The translations under genes and the position numbers were made by a program. A DNA stretch of 64,000 bases from Primulina eburnea (Eukaryota > Streptophyta > Magnoliopsida > Lamiales > Gesneriaceae): NCBI RefSeq assembly GCF_022965805.1, contig NC_133114.1, positions 5,848,261 through 5,912,260 of the forward strand, read 5' to 3'. Below, in pieces: positions 23,453 through 35,722 of this stretch; the first letter of the stretch is position 1, and each line of letters opens with the position of its first letter. The notes beneath the pieces are model-generated. The model did not search any database. It saw only the letters and a program-made list of their open reading frames with translations, and was not told the origin of the DNA.

Positions 23453-25285
23453 TGTGGGGCCCTTAGCTACTAATCGTTATTACAATGCACTTTGATTAGG
23501 GTTAACTAATTACAGCGGAAACGAGTTTAAAATTTCTTTACAATGAGCCCAAATCTTTTTATTTGAATACTAAAAATAGTATCTCATCTCACGTCATAAA
23601 CATGCCCACACGTAATCAAAACCAATCACATACAAACATCTTATATCCTCGGGACATACCCCGGTATATAGATACATATACATATATACTGGGACATAAA
23701 CATAAAACCTCAGCCCAAGCTGTGGCTCCCTCCAGAAGTACCCTCTCCGGTCTCCTGATATCTTGGAGTACCTGCCATTGTCCAAACACAAAGACAACAA
23801 CAGCCCCCCTTGGGGGTGAGCAAGGCTCCGTATGGAACAACCAATCATATATACCACAGATATCTAAACAATGATATATGGTATGCAATGCATGTATGTC
23901 GTGGAGGTATCAGGTCAAATGCCCATCCACTGAGCACATGTCAGAATCAAACGAATCGCTATCAAATCAATGCTCGAGCTGGCACACCGGCCTCAATAAG
24001 GGAAAATCGTATGATAGCGTCGACAAAGCGCTATCAAATCCCAAATCTCATATCCAATCATCGGGGCCACAAATGTCTATGCTTTACGGGTCATATAATA
24101 CCTGCATAGCAATTGTGTTCACAAACCCCAGAATCCAATCAAATCATATCAGGGTATCCAAGGATCATAGCTCAACGTGCATTCATGTATCGATGTATGT
24201 ATTAAACGATGTGTGTTAAAAAAACATTTATTTTATACAGCGATATTCCAATCATAATGTCATGTATGCCACATCAATCAACAAATAAGGCATATAGACA
24301 TATAATCTCATTCCAATCAATCCGACATATATCATATAATACTGATACATGTCCTATGTTACCCGGCCGCAACATACCTCAATTCTTCGTTTCCAGTTGA
24401 TGTAGCCTGAAGATATTGATATTACACTTTATCTACATCAATAACATACTCATTCCAATCAATAACATACTCCAAAATCATTAATATTAGTTTCAAATAT
24501 CATTTGAAACTTCAAAATTCATATCAAATCATAAGCATATCATAATTCAATTCCGACTTCGAATATGAGTTTCTTGTCGGTTATTCTACCACATATCAGA
24601 AATTCAACTTCGAATCCGTGCTATTCCAGCACTTTGATATTTAGAGCTGCTGGAACCAGAAGAAAATTACTTCAGTCAGAAGCCCTTGACGCGAAGATCA
24701 CAAATATATAATTTTTTTCGCGTTTAGACAGTGTTACAAAGTATATTTGGACGAAATAAAATTGAATTCTCTCGTATTCTCTCGAAGCTACGGTGAAGAA
24801 ATGAAGAAAGAATAAAGCAGAAGCCTCGTTCTTATCACCACCGTTCTCGCGCTCGGGCGGTAGAATTCTCGCGCCCGAGCGCGAGACATTCTGCCCCCGA
24901 CTCAAATATGTACCGCGCTCAGGCGGTCACAAATTACCGCTCGGGCGTGGCATGTTCTATCCAAATGCCATTTGCTCCGCGCTCAGGCGGTCAAAAACTA
25001 CCGCTCGGACGCGAAGTGTTCTGCCCGAACACAATGTCACATATTCTGGCGCTCGGGCGGTCATTTTCTACCGCCCGGGCGCCACACGTTCTGTACAATT
25101 ATTTGATTTTGTACTTATTGGCTTCCGGCTTCTCCACTCGAGCTCTTACAACGTCAATTCATATTCAATATTCATTTTCTCAATTTCATGGTCATAATAT
25201 ACATCAAATGCATAATCACATATCAAATTCATGAATTATCGATAATCACATAAGATTTACGATAATACGATACACGGTCCTTACA
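23453..25285 (-). repeat. Gypsy 1 LTR (5' LTR in element orientation)
   Basis: Partner of 4311-6140 with the same ends. It repeats the four GC-rich hairpin units at about 24847-25082, some with point changes that weaken pairing. It carries a 26-bp insertion-like duplication near 24450 relative to the other LTR. Confidence 0.92.
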
Positions 25286-25290
25286 CACTG

Positions 25291-27332
25291 CATATTCTAA
25301 ATTCGTTCCTAGTCGATTCAGCTGCCTAAAACATGGATAAAGTCGCTTGAGCTCGAGACTAGCATCTGTGATGTTGTGTACTGCGTTTCTTGGTAAGGGC
25401 ATGGAGATGTCCAAACATGCAGATGGGTAGTCATATGATGATTATACCGAACAACCCTCCATCGGACTTTCCAAATGGTTATCATTCATCGAGAGGATAA
25501 GTCTGTGGTTATGATTGTACACCATTAGTCCTTACGACTCGGGACAACACTGAGGCTCTATATGCTAGAGCTGTGCTTTGACTCGTTTACCGGCTCTAGG
25601 AGAGTCATCAGGGGGCGAGGTTTGGTACAGTTGCGACACATATAGGAGCCAGTGCATTGTAGTCGGGGATTCACCGCTCACCTACGGGTGTGGATATCCT
25701 ATGTGATCTAATGTAATAATAGTGCATGGAATCTCTGGCCAGAGTATGAGATGTACGTTGGAGAAGGAGTTCTCCAATAGTACACGCGATGTCACTATTA
25801 TAGTTATCACATAGTTATCGAATTAATATGCAACCCTCGATGAACCAATGGTTGCAGATTCGATCGGAATATATGAGATGAAGGGACTGTACTGTACTTT
25901 AACCATAATCGACTGGTTCTTGCAGGCACTATCAGTGATACATAGGGGATCATGGGGCGATGCTACTAGACGCTCTTACCATGATCTGATGGGTGCAATC
26001 AGAAATGAGTTCTGACATTCTTGATCAAGGTGTTGATGAAAAGAATGGGGCTAACTAGGGTAAACCCGAATAAAGGATTATGTCCTGAATCACAAAGAGT
26101 TGTGAACCCACGGCTAGCTGTATCCCTGAACCATTGAGGGTCACACAAGTACTGGATTGTTTGTTCCTGTTGAGAGAATAAATTCAAGGAGATGAATTTA
26201 TATTATGATATAGTACATTCAAAGAGTTGAATTTATGATAATTAAATTTTGAGAAAATAAATTCAAGTAGTTGAATTTATGATATAGTAAATCCAAGAAG
26301 TTGAATTTATGAAATTTGGTGATAATAAATTCAAGAAATTGAATTTATAAAATTTGATAATTTAATTTATTAAACTCAAAAGTTGGGTTTATTAAATATT
26401 AAATTTTGGAGGTGATAAAATTCCCTTAGTTGAATTTATAATTTAAATATTAAATCCAAATGTTGAATTTATAATGTATTTAATTTATTAAGCTCAAAGG
26501 TTGAGTTTATTAAATAATAAATTAAATATGGTGGGTAATATGTTTAATGAACTTGTAGGAGTACAAGTCCAATATATTAAATAATTAAAGTTTAATGGAC
26601 TTTGATTAACTAATTAAACTAATTGGACTAGTCCAATTAATTAATCAAGCTCATTAATGTTAATTAAATGGGTCCAATTATTTTATTATGGTAATTAGGC
26701 CATAGATGTTTTATTTAAATGGGAGACCTAAAAACCTAGCCTTCATAAGATGTGCATCGAGATTGCATTTGATAAGGCATGATTTTTGAATCTTAAATTT
26801 ACTTAATTAATTGGATTAATTAAGTAAATAATGGATTAGAAAGATAATTAGAATATTTTATTCTAATGGCATGCATTTTTGATGAGGTTTGTTCGGTGAT
26901 TTTGAATAGAATTCAATGCAATACTTTCGGCTCTTTGAAGCTTTTAAAAAAGGCAGAAGAAAGTCTCCAAAATTCTCTCGGCAATATTCTTGCTCTCAAA
27001 AGCGTTTTGAACCAAATTGTGTTCTATCTCTACGAAAAATATTTTCTAATTTTCTAGTGCAAATGAGAAGAAGAATAAATAATCCCGTCGTGGACCTAAT
27101 TCGGAGATCGAAGAAAGTTCGTAGGAATTTTCATCAAGAGCTATCTCCGCTAAACCCGAAATAGTTGGAACCATGTGATTAATTCACCAAAGGTATGAAA
27201 TTCTAACATTCTATGAATGTTTAATTCATGAAAACCATACGAGTGTCCAAAAGTTATTTTGTTTTTCAAAATAAAATAAAAAAATTTTAAACTTCCGCTG
27301 CGTTTGGGCACGTAGAAAACCGAGATCCAACA
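25291..27332 (+). repeat. Copia A 3' LTR, second part
   Basis: The sequence continues the LTR begun at 4100. It shows diverged similarity to the copia B LTR (the 'cctagtcgattcagctgcc', 'gaacaaccctccat' and 'gaaccattgagggtcacacaagtact' segments). It ends CCAACA at 27332. The two parts total about 2.25 kb, close to the 2,151 bp of copia B. Between 26178 and 26540 it holds an array of short palindromes of the type TTCAA-n-TTGAA. If the end is right, the target duplication left of the window should be ATGCT. Confidence 0.82.
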
Positions 27333-28160
27333 ATGCTATGCAACCAAACCCACAACTCAGAAAATATATAACGTGTATGATGCAGAATGAAAAATACATG
27401 CGTGTCTGGTGAGATGATTGGTGAACAATTGCTCGAAGGGACACGAGGCGGGGACGAAACGTTTGAGTTTGGAAATCTTGCTGCTGGAATTCACTAAAGA
27501 TCAGGCGACTGATTGGAGGAGGGTGGGCGGTTAAATGGAGTGGATTAGGTTTAGTGGGGTGCTAATGACCAGGGTTAGGTTTAATAGATAATTATGTAAT
27601 ATTAAAATAGCTAATAATCAACTAATGAGACTTATTTTGATATCTAAAAGTTTAAAAGAGGATTTTAAGTTCAACAAGCTCAAATTAGGCCTATTAAATC
27701 TAAATGCACTCACGAAAAATATTTTGTGTTGGAAAGATTTTAAAAATATTAGCCGAACCTCAAAAAATCCCTCGTTTTGATAAAATTTGCGTACTGTTAT
27801 CTACGGATAAAAATACCCAATAAAATCTCATTTTTGAAAAATTCACTTAAAAACACCTTAAATTAATTAATAAAAATAAGTCTTGTAATTAAAATAATTT
27901 TCCTGATAATTCTCTGGCTCCGTTCCTCGTTCGAGCACGAAATGCATCCCAAAAATCATAGTGCATGAACTTTTTAAAATTTCATGAATTAAATCCTATC
28001 ATGCAATAATAATGCATAAGATACATAAAAATAATTAAACACAATTTAATAAAATAAACATACATTTTATACTTTAAAAGAATTTAATAAAATATCAAAG
28101 AAATTTAATAATTTGCATGCATGTGGTTTATGTGGACCTTCAAATTTTCGGGACGTTACA
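27333..28160 (-). repeat. Gypsy LTR-like remnant
   Basis: Read on the minus strand it starts TGTAACGTCCCGAAAATTTG at 28160, a start typical of plant Ty3/gypsy LTRs. The rest is AT-rich and noncoding. I cannot place its other end with certainty and see no target duplication, so it may be a solo or truncated LTR. Confidence 0.45.
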
Positions 28161-28612
28161 TGAAAGCTCAAGTTGCTCAGGTTAGACAACATATGGATGA
28201 GCGGTTTGATACCTTGGGCAGCCAGTGGCAAGAACTTTTTGAGTATATGCAACATGAAGATTCCAAATAGGGAGAAATGGTGGAATACGAAAAGATTAGA
28301 GAACAGAAAATCCTAGCTGAGAGACCCAATTATGAAGAGTCAAAAAGATTAGATGATAAGAGGAGAAAAAAAGAGGATGAGAGAAGAAGTAGAGGAGGTG
28401 ACGCTTGTAGAGGTGGAAGTTACATAAGATAGGTTTTTTCATTTTATTTGTAGGTGTCTTATGAATTACTCTTATGCACCAGTAAAAACAACATTTCATT
28501 TACTCAATGATTTGATTTCATTCATTTTTCATTCATCACCTATCTTGCTTGACAATAAACATTTTGTATAGACTAGCAGCTTAGTTTTGTCATCACCAAA
28601 AATGGAGGAAAT
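28161..28612 (+). pseudogene. 3' end of a truncated Sirevirus-like element
   Basis: A broken frame (about 28161-28430) would encode a charged helical tail rich in R, K and E, with a stop near 28269. It is followed by noncoding sequence and a purine-rich GGAGGAAAT tract immediately before the LTR at 28613. The charged C terminus plus PPT plus LTR order fits the 3' end of a Sirevirus. The rest of the element is absent. Confidence 0.45.
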
Positions 28613-29754
28613 TGTTAGAATAATTTTATTACCCTAAGTTTTGGTGATGACAAATTAACAGTATCAACTATTTCAGATCTAGTCCCTCTTTAATTATATT
28701 TTCAGGTTTTCAGACCAATGGATAAGTTCAACCTGTTCAAACAAGAGTATCAATAGATCAAGCTATTTTGGCCAGAAAGGCAAGACGCAGAATTTCTTAA
28801 ATCTAGCTGCAATATAGCGTCTGTTAAACGGACCGACAGTACATGCGTTTAAACCATTAAAAATCCAACAGCCTTGTCATAAATGAGTGATTTCAAATGG
28901 GATATTGAAAGTCAAGTTGTTCAAAATATGATCTATTTAGAATGATTACACAGTATCTTACCAACTCCCGAATGACAGAAAGTTACATATTTCAGACATG
29001 GTATGTCAGCTTTATGAAAAGCAAGAGCTTAAAGTCAAAAAATCACAAGGAACATTAAATGAGCATTAAAGATATATAAGACGACTGAAAGCGACATGTC
29101 CATTCTGTCGGGTGATTTGCATATGATCATTGAAAAGCAAATTTGACCTTCGGAGCTATTCAACTATAAATATTCATATTTCAAAGAGCGTGCATATTTT
29201 CTAAGAACTTCGAGCACTATAAAGATTTGAATCTCAATTTGGTCGCTTAGCACATTCTTATCAGAGAATATTAGATCATCAAATATCAACATGAGCTACA
29301 CCAACAAATCAAGCCGTGAAGACTGATAATTGGTTTTCTGTATTGTTTTCTGGTAAGCCGAAGGATCTTAAACATCCGGATTTGTAAAGTGATCACTAAA
29401 ATTTTTATCTTAGACAGTAATAAGTCCTAGTTGAAATGAGTTATTAACAAGATGTTATAAAAACAAAGTCTTTTTAATGTAAATATTCCTAAGTAAAAGA
29501 AGAGGTGACGTAGGAGTGTTGTTTCCCAACATCTATAAAATTCTTGTGTTATTTCATTATGCACTTTAAATTCTTACAAATCATATTTCAAGCCGGATCG
29601 TTTATGGACTTATCTATTTTTCAGTGGTCCAGCAAAATTATCTATTCGAGAATATTTTTTAACAGCCTAAAAACGGTTAAGCAATGCTCAAGTTTGAAGA
29701 AAAAATTTTAATAGAGTTTATTCACCTCCTCTAAACTCTAACTATATTTCAACA
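28613..29754 (+). repeat. LTR of the truncated Sirevirus-like element
   Basis: About 1,142 bp with TG...CA ends (TGTTAGAATAATTTT to ATTTCAACA), directly after a polypurine tract. The text just inside the end (TTCACCTCCTCTAAACTC) resembles the LTR end at 19985-20025. No matching 5' LTR is in the window. Confidence 0.6.
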
Positions 29755-29902
29755 TAATATCAGTTGATTATGCGAAACTCTAATATTTTAGTGGAAGATA
29801 ATATCATAAGTTAATTATCCAAATGTTAAAATTCACCATATAATGAAAAAAACATTTGATATGTATCATTGAAAAATCTCATATATTAGATAAAATAATT
29901 TA

Positions 29903-29905
<3 letters not shown>

Positions 29906-29991
<86 letters not shown>
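29906..29991. repeat. (ATT)n microsatellite
   Basis: Uninterrupted run of about 28 ATT units. Confidence 0.97.
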
Positions 29992-29995
<4 letters not shown>

Positions 29996-32900
29996 AACAA
30001 TTCTTAGAATTGATGCATAGTAAATGTCAGTTCATAACTGTTAACAGATGAATCAAATCAATCCAAGATAGATATCGAATGAGATTGTATGATTTGGATC
30101 GGTTTTTGTCAATTGAAGCATTAATGCACTTCTGCATTTACCTCTTATGTTAATGCACTTGGTAGTAACTTCCCTTACATACTATTATGTTTGCACTTGA
30201 TAAGAAAAACATGTGTCAAATAATATAAGGGTGATGTGTGATACCATTGTCACACATGAATTAAAAACGAGAGCTTAAAATTATTTATATGAGTTAGAAT
30301 TTACTCCTATAGCAACTTATGAAGTAGTTACGGTCGCTCTTTTCCAGACTAAGTTGCAGAGAAATAGTCACTCTCAAGTATTTGAAATATAATTTTTGAG
30401 ATAGAAGAATTGAAAGATTACTTCCGTCCACTTGAAGAAGAAGGGGAAAAAATTCGTCCTAAAATATCATATCTAAGTGCAACTGAAGCATTATGATATC
30501 ACATAAATTGATCTATCGAGGTACAAGACTTCTCAAACTTGAAGACTTTAGCATGATGTAAAGCACAAGTTGAACAAACTATGCATTTCACAAAAGGGAT
30601 TGGCAACAATTTTTTCACAAACTTGTTATCTACACCAACTTTTGAGAGATTATTTTTTCACCCTAATTTTTTTTCTTTGTCTATATTTTTTCCCTACATG
30701 GTTTTACATGACAAATTTTATAATTAGGGCTCATAAATATAAAAGGATGCCATACTTTTTTCACTATGTTTTTGTTTCATTACTTTGTTTTAGTCAAGTT
30801 TTAATAAGGCACGTTAATCTTAAGATAACATCCAAGGGAAAGTGATATGATATCGTGCATGTCATAATCGAAGATCTTGCATTATTGAGATATCAGTAAT
30901 AATGTTGAATATTTTATATATTTGAAATTCATCACAATAATTATTCATCGCGTGTGGTTTTAAATTCATTTGAGTACATACAAATAAGTCAAGAAATTTA
31001 AAACCATATTTTTAAATTCAAACATTTCAAATTCATTAATCCAAATACAACCTAATTTATTCGACAACCAAAAAACCGTCCAACTCCACAAGTCTTAAAT
31101 ATCAAATTTCTGGGTTTTGATCAAATTGAAATTGTTGAAGTAGATTACATATAATAAAATCCTTCTGTATTTTAAAATAAAATTAATCTAGAAAAAAATC
31201 GTTTTGGCGACATTTAATTTCAATAAATCTATTTTAAGATATATATATATATATAACATTATCATTATTTGAATAATTGAAAATTTAACTTTAAACCAAA
31301 TAAACTTGAACTGTTAAAAAAAAGTCGGAAAAATTATGTACGCCACACGCGGGGGCGCCTCAAAATCGTGCACCTGGGACAGACCAGGACGGTCCTGGGC
31401 GCATGAGGGCGCCCCTTTGTTCTTTACCCGACAGAGCGCTTTCGCTTGCTCGGATAGATTGTGGAGTGGGCGTGCCCAGTATGGACATCCCTACGCGCTC
31501 GGCATTGTCCCGGTATCCTGAAAAAATTGTATCTGCACGAATCGCTGCCTTTTCAACGCTGAAAAGTTGTAGAAACTGTGGTTCGACCCTGTAGTTTCGA
31601 ATTTCCGAAGATATTTTTTTTAAAAAAAAATGAATTGTAATACGAAATTATCAAACCTGTATCAAAAATTTCAACCAAAATATTTTCAAGATCTAAAGTC
31701 ATATCAAAACAAATATTGATCCAAAAAATATCTAAAACTTTAAAAAAATCTCGTTTATTAAAGCATGAGTGGTTCTGATACCACATATTGGAAAAAATCC
31801 ACATAAACCACAGTATCCATCATGCGAAATATTTAAGAATTTGACTGAAAAATTAAATGAAAGTTTACCTGAAGCCATACTCTTGAATTCTTTAGAACGT
31901 ATATGGATCTTCCAGATCTACGCGCTCTTTTGCTTGAGAGAATTCTGTATTTTTCTTTTCTAAACTATTTTCTTGATTGGGGAGATAACAGAAATGTGAT
32001 TGCACGCGATCTGAGGACCATGACCCATATATACATGATGTCTATCATTATTTTTTGTTATAGTTCATTATAAAAAAAAGAAATTAAACTTATAGCTATG
32101 CAGATTAAAGGTTCACAACATATTAGATATATTAAAGTTCAATAGACAAAATTTAAATCGATCACTTTAATGTCTGATTTAACTTAATAGACAATTCGCA
32201 ACGCATAATTATTCACATATGAGCTCATATTAATAAAATTGATCCAACACATATAAGTTACCGCTTCCCTCATAATGATCCCTTCCTAGATAAAAGAGGA
32301 TGAGATTGAAAACGAGCAACCCGCGAGTTTGGGGCCGGTGAATTCTGGATGACATTTTAAGTTGCTGCTATTAATTTTGTTTTTTTTTTTTTCTGTTATT
32401 ATGTTTTATATTTGCTACAATATTTTAATTTATACTCGACGTAATTTCGAACGTTTTGAGACATCTACGTACGTAATTATAAACGGATGTCCTATGTAAA
32501 GCCCTGGCAACGTTCCTATGATGCTGTTTTCCAAGTTTTATGAGTTCACGCGTCTTTATCTCACGTTGCAATGAATGTTAAGTTGTTGGCAAGCATAAAT
32601 CTTTCACTTTCGTCAAACATTATAATATGTTCAAAAATGGTTGAAGTTTCATACGATACTTCATCAAACTAGTTCAAGGCTAACTTTTTAATTTGTCCAA
32701 ACTCAACAAATATTCATAACTCTTTTGATATTGTTCAAACCGAACGTAAATAGGAGGTCGAGTTTGATTAATTATAAACAAAAATTATTCAATTTATTCT
32801 TATTTATAATGATTTTATTGGCCCCAAATTTTATATTTCAGTAAATCATTAACTCAGCATATAATGTAATAAAAAAAATGAAGCTCTTCCGAAAGTTAAC

Positions 32901-33284
32901 CTGTTTGGCCTAATAGAAGGTCCGGCCCGGTCGTTAGTCAAAGCAAAATGGTACATTCTCTAAAAGCTTGAAGACTTATATTGGATTGGTGGAATCAAAG
33001 AGGCACGCACCCATCTCCATAATTCAAAACACTTTATGATTTCTCATATTGTAATCTTTTAAAATTTTCAAATTCGGCTCCTAAGTAAAAAGCTTAGGCC
33101 TTTAAAATTGATATTTATTTGGGCAAAAAATTGAGGACTTATTTAATTTGGGAAATAGTCTACTTTCGTGGTTCTTAAGAATATGCCATAACTTTTAATT
33201 GATTAATTAATGGATAATCTATTCCAGCTGCCCGACGACTTCTTTAACTAATTCTACCTTCTTACGTCTTGTCTTCTTCTTCTT
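29992..33284. other. AT-rich intergenic DNA without a recognisable gene
   Basis: I searched both strands and found no family signature, tRNA or rRNA. Short open frames here (for example 30570-30845) have low-complexity, Phe/Tyr-rich translations expected from AT-rich DNA. A GC-rich island at about 31336-31560 and a PBS-like word at 31771-31783 are listed separately. Confidence 0.6.
31326..31783 (-). other. Possible retroelement leader remnant with GC-rich island
   Basis: The minus strand has TGGTATCAGAACC at 31783-31771, resembling an initiator-Met primer-binding site. The sequence on its internal side contains a sharply GC-rich block (31336-31560). That arrangement is what the 5' leader of a minus-strand LTR element would look like. 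I could not find the LTR boundary or coding region, so this is tentative. Confidence 0.25.
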
Positions 33285-34605
33285 CTTCTTTTTTTTTTTC
33301 AAATGTTATGTGACTATTATCTCATACACCTAAGAAGACATTGATGATACCTTATGAAACCGGGAAAATAAATGAAATGATCCTATAAATTTGTCAATTT
33401 TGTGATTTTTTTGCTAGTATTCGAATTTGGTTTTGATTCTATAAATTAGATTATGTTTTGGTTTTTGGTATTTTCTATCAGAATGCTGATGTGACATCGA
33501 AAATTGTTGATATCGCACTGGGAAATGCTAATATTTATGGCGAGACGTTCTCCATTCCATTAAAAAAAAGACCAAAATCCAAAATACCATTAAATTACAA
33601 GACCAAAATTCGAATTTTAATACTTACTAAATAAAAAAAATAAAAATAAACTTAGAGAACGATTTGACTATTTTCCATAAAAAAAAAAAAAAAACACACA
33701 CACACACACACAACTAAAGCTACCGCTTACCAGTGCTGGAAAACTTTCTCAACTCTACGCATTTTTTTCTTTCTAAATTTATAATCGAAATTCAAGGCTG
33801 AGTTAACTACAAAATCAATTAATATATTTTTTTTTTGTCAAATAACAAAGAAAAATTCAATGTATTTTTATATATGTTCAATTTATAGAATTTCCCATCC
33901 TCGTAACATAAAAATACGACCTCTAACATTATAAAATGGCATGCTTTTGCATAGATAGGTGTATTTCTTTATATTTGATCGAGTCATCAGATATTAAAAC
34001 TATTTATTACTTGAAAATTAAATTACAACAATTACGAATTTTTTAACCTTTTCTATTAAAAACTATATAAAATGAGGGGTTAAATGTATTTATACAAATT
34101 AAGTAGTTAAACTATATAAATTAAATCATCAATTTAATATAATGATAAATGAAAAAATGTAAACTTATAAGTATTTCAAAATTGTGATTGCACCAATATC
34201 AAGTTGAGTGAGTCTCATGTGAGACCGTCTCACGGATCCTAATCTGTGAGACCGGTCAACCCTACCAATATTCACGATAAAAAGTCATACTCTTAGTATA
34301 AAAAGTAATACTTTTTCATGGATTATCCAAATAAAGATCCGTCTCACAAAATACGACCCGTGAGACCGTCTCACACAAGTTTTTGCCTATCAATTTAGGC
34401 TCGATTGATACTTTCATGGGAATTGGTATTAAAAACTATCCAAATAAAAAAAAGTTTTTTAAGAATATAGTGATAAGATAAATTAGCTATTTTGGAGGTA
34501 AAATATTAATATATTCTTATGATTAATATATAAAACTTAGATTTTTATCCAATTGAGGGGACACATTAATTACATCCATATGCTTCCTCTTCCTCTCTAG
34601 GTATT
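33285..34605. repeat. Dirigent downstream flank, copy 1 of a segmental duplication
   Basis: Matches 47937-50581 nearly continuously once the CACTA element at 48642-49988 is removed, with only scattered substitutions and small indels. It is the ancestral-like copy: it retains the empty target sites for that CACTA element (six T's near 34040) and for copia C (GTATT at 34601-34605). It contains a MITE at 34212-34386 and a short (CA)n run near 33695. Confidence 0.88.
34212..34386. mobile_element. MITE-like element, copy in flank 1
   Basis: About 175 bp with palindromic GTGAGACCGTCTCAC near both ends and AT-rich sequence between (AAAAAGTAATACTTTTT palindrome inside). The same element is at 50187-50360, so it predates the duplication. 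I know similar GAGACCGTCTCAC repeats as common plant repeats but cannot name the family. Confidence 0.6.
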
Positions 34606-35019
34606 GATTTAATATTACCTCTAGTTCCTAAAGCAACGGAAGGAAATTCATCTCTATATATTATTCTTAAAATATTTTTCATATCATATATTATAAATTG
34701 TGTGAAACGATAATTCATTCCAATTTTTGTTCCACCAACTGTCAAAAATTATATTAAAGTTTAACGTCAGAACATTTCTCACAGGGCCCGGAATGCCTAC
34801 TACACTGCATCTTTTAATATACTCACTTTGAGTTGTTCGAGATGTATTATAACTTTATTTCACAACCAAGAAAGTGACCAAGTCCACAATTCTAACATAT
34901 CAAATTTCTGGGTTTTCCTAATATTTATTCATTGCACAACACCAAATAGAAAAGAAATTAAATAGTACTGCTAACGATACATATGAGCGTTCTTATTCCA
35001 TATTGTTAAAGCTCTATCC
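34606..35019. other. 3' flank of the dirigent gene
   Basis: AT-rich noncoding sequence between the duplicated flank and the dirigent stop codon. It is not represented in the second flank copy inside this window because copia C interrupts that copy at 50582. Confidence 0.6.
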
Positions 35020-35628
35020 TTACGCACTTGACAGCAAGCTTTTTCTGGATTTGTTGACGTAAGAAACATAAATGTTATATTCTAAAACACCATAGTTCGT
35101 ATAAGGATCGTACGAATAAGTGTTGGTGATGGCATATCCACGCGCCATGCGGAATATTCCGGTGCCGCCAACCACGGGCAGCTCACGCTTAACGTTCATT
35201 ATCTGATTCCTTCCTAAAACGGAGAGCGTACTTCCATTATACTGGCCAGACGTAAAAACAAAGTTAAGGTACATGGCTAAAGCCGAGGTCTCCAAGTCAG
35301 CGGAAGTGATCAGACCTTGAGCCCTGCCTAGTTTCTCCGAATCTTTATCAGGCCCGGCTGTCAGCAGATCATCCAACACTCTAACTTGGCCGAACGTGGT
35401 CGTTGAATTCGAAGTGATGGAAGCTCTCGCAACCTCGTACACGGTCGGTTTTTCGCCACCTAGTACGTCTTGAACAAAGAAACGTACCTCGGCCACCTCT
35501 TCTTTCCCACTGCATATGTTTTGAAACCATTCTAACTCTCCATTTGGCCATTGTTCTCTGGCATAAGAATTTGGTAATGATACCATCAATGGGGAAAGCA
35601 TTAAGATCACGGCTATTAGGTTGGCCAT
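35020..35628 (-). CDS. Dirigent-like protein (202 aa, intronless)
   Basis: Dirigent proteins are secreted beta-barrel proteins that direct stereoselective coupling of phenoxy radicals in lignan and lignin-related metabolism in the apoplast. The frame opens with a hydrophobic signal peptide (residues 1 to about 23, ending near NSYA). The family core follows: FGQVRVLDDLLTAGPD (about 79-94), LGRAQG (about 99-104), NFVFTSGQYNGSTLSVLGRN (about 121-140), PVVGGTGIFRMARGY (about 150-164) and the C-terminal VLEYNIYVSY near 181-190. N-glycosylation sequons occur at NST, NGS and NKS. Length and single-exon structure are normal. A TATA box lies 87-94 bp upstream. The frame is intact and looks functional. 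The specific product made cannot be told from sequence. It is the only complete host gene I can support here. Confidence 0.95.
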   Translation of the reverse strand: MANLIAVILMLSPLMVSLPNSYAREQWPNGELEWFQNICSGKEEVAEVRFFVQDVLGGEKPTVYEVARASITSNSTTTFGQVRVLDDLLTAGPDKDSEKLGRAQGLITSADLETSALAMYLNFVFTSGQYNGSTLSVLGRNQIMNVKRELPVVGGTGIFRMARGYAITNTYSYDPYTNYGVLEYNIYVSYVNKSRKSLLSSA

Positions 35629-35714
35629 GTTTGGGTTCTTGACAAAATAAATTTGAGAATTTGCTTGGACAGATTATTGATTTGGTGTAGCAAGTTGGTA
35701 GATGATAACTGGAT

Positions 35715-35722
35715 TATATATA
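35715..35722 (-). promoter_or_regulatory. TATA box of the dirigent gene
   Basis: TATATATA in the context CCCTATATATAATCC on the minus strand, about 90 bp before the ATG. It implies a transcription start near 35690 and a short leader. Confidence 0.65.

Larger units (their letters stand above)
4311..25285 (-). mobile_element. Gypsy 1: Ty3/gypsy chromovirus (Tekay/Del-like), nested in copia A LTR
   Basis: The element starts TGTGGGGCCC and ends TTACA, is flanked by the 5-bp duplication CACTG (4306-4310 and 25286-25290), and carries LTRs of about 1.83 kb at each end. The coding order on the minus strand is gag, protease, RT, RNase H, integrase, then a chromodomain-like tail, which is the Ty3/gypsy order. 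The two LTRs differ at roughly 2% of positions by eye, so the insertion is not recent. It is itself interrupted by the Sirevirus at 9006-21509. Removing that leaves about 8.5 kb, a normal length for the family. Confidence 0.92.

Noticed and set aside
30570..30845. 91-codon frame as a possible small membrane protein
   Set aside because: Phe/Leu-rich translation is expected from AT-rich DNA; no promoter or homologue recognised.
31336..31594. Short GC-rich open frames
   Set aside because: No start context, no domain, and overlapping alternatives; better explained as a composition island.
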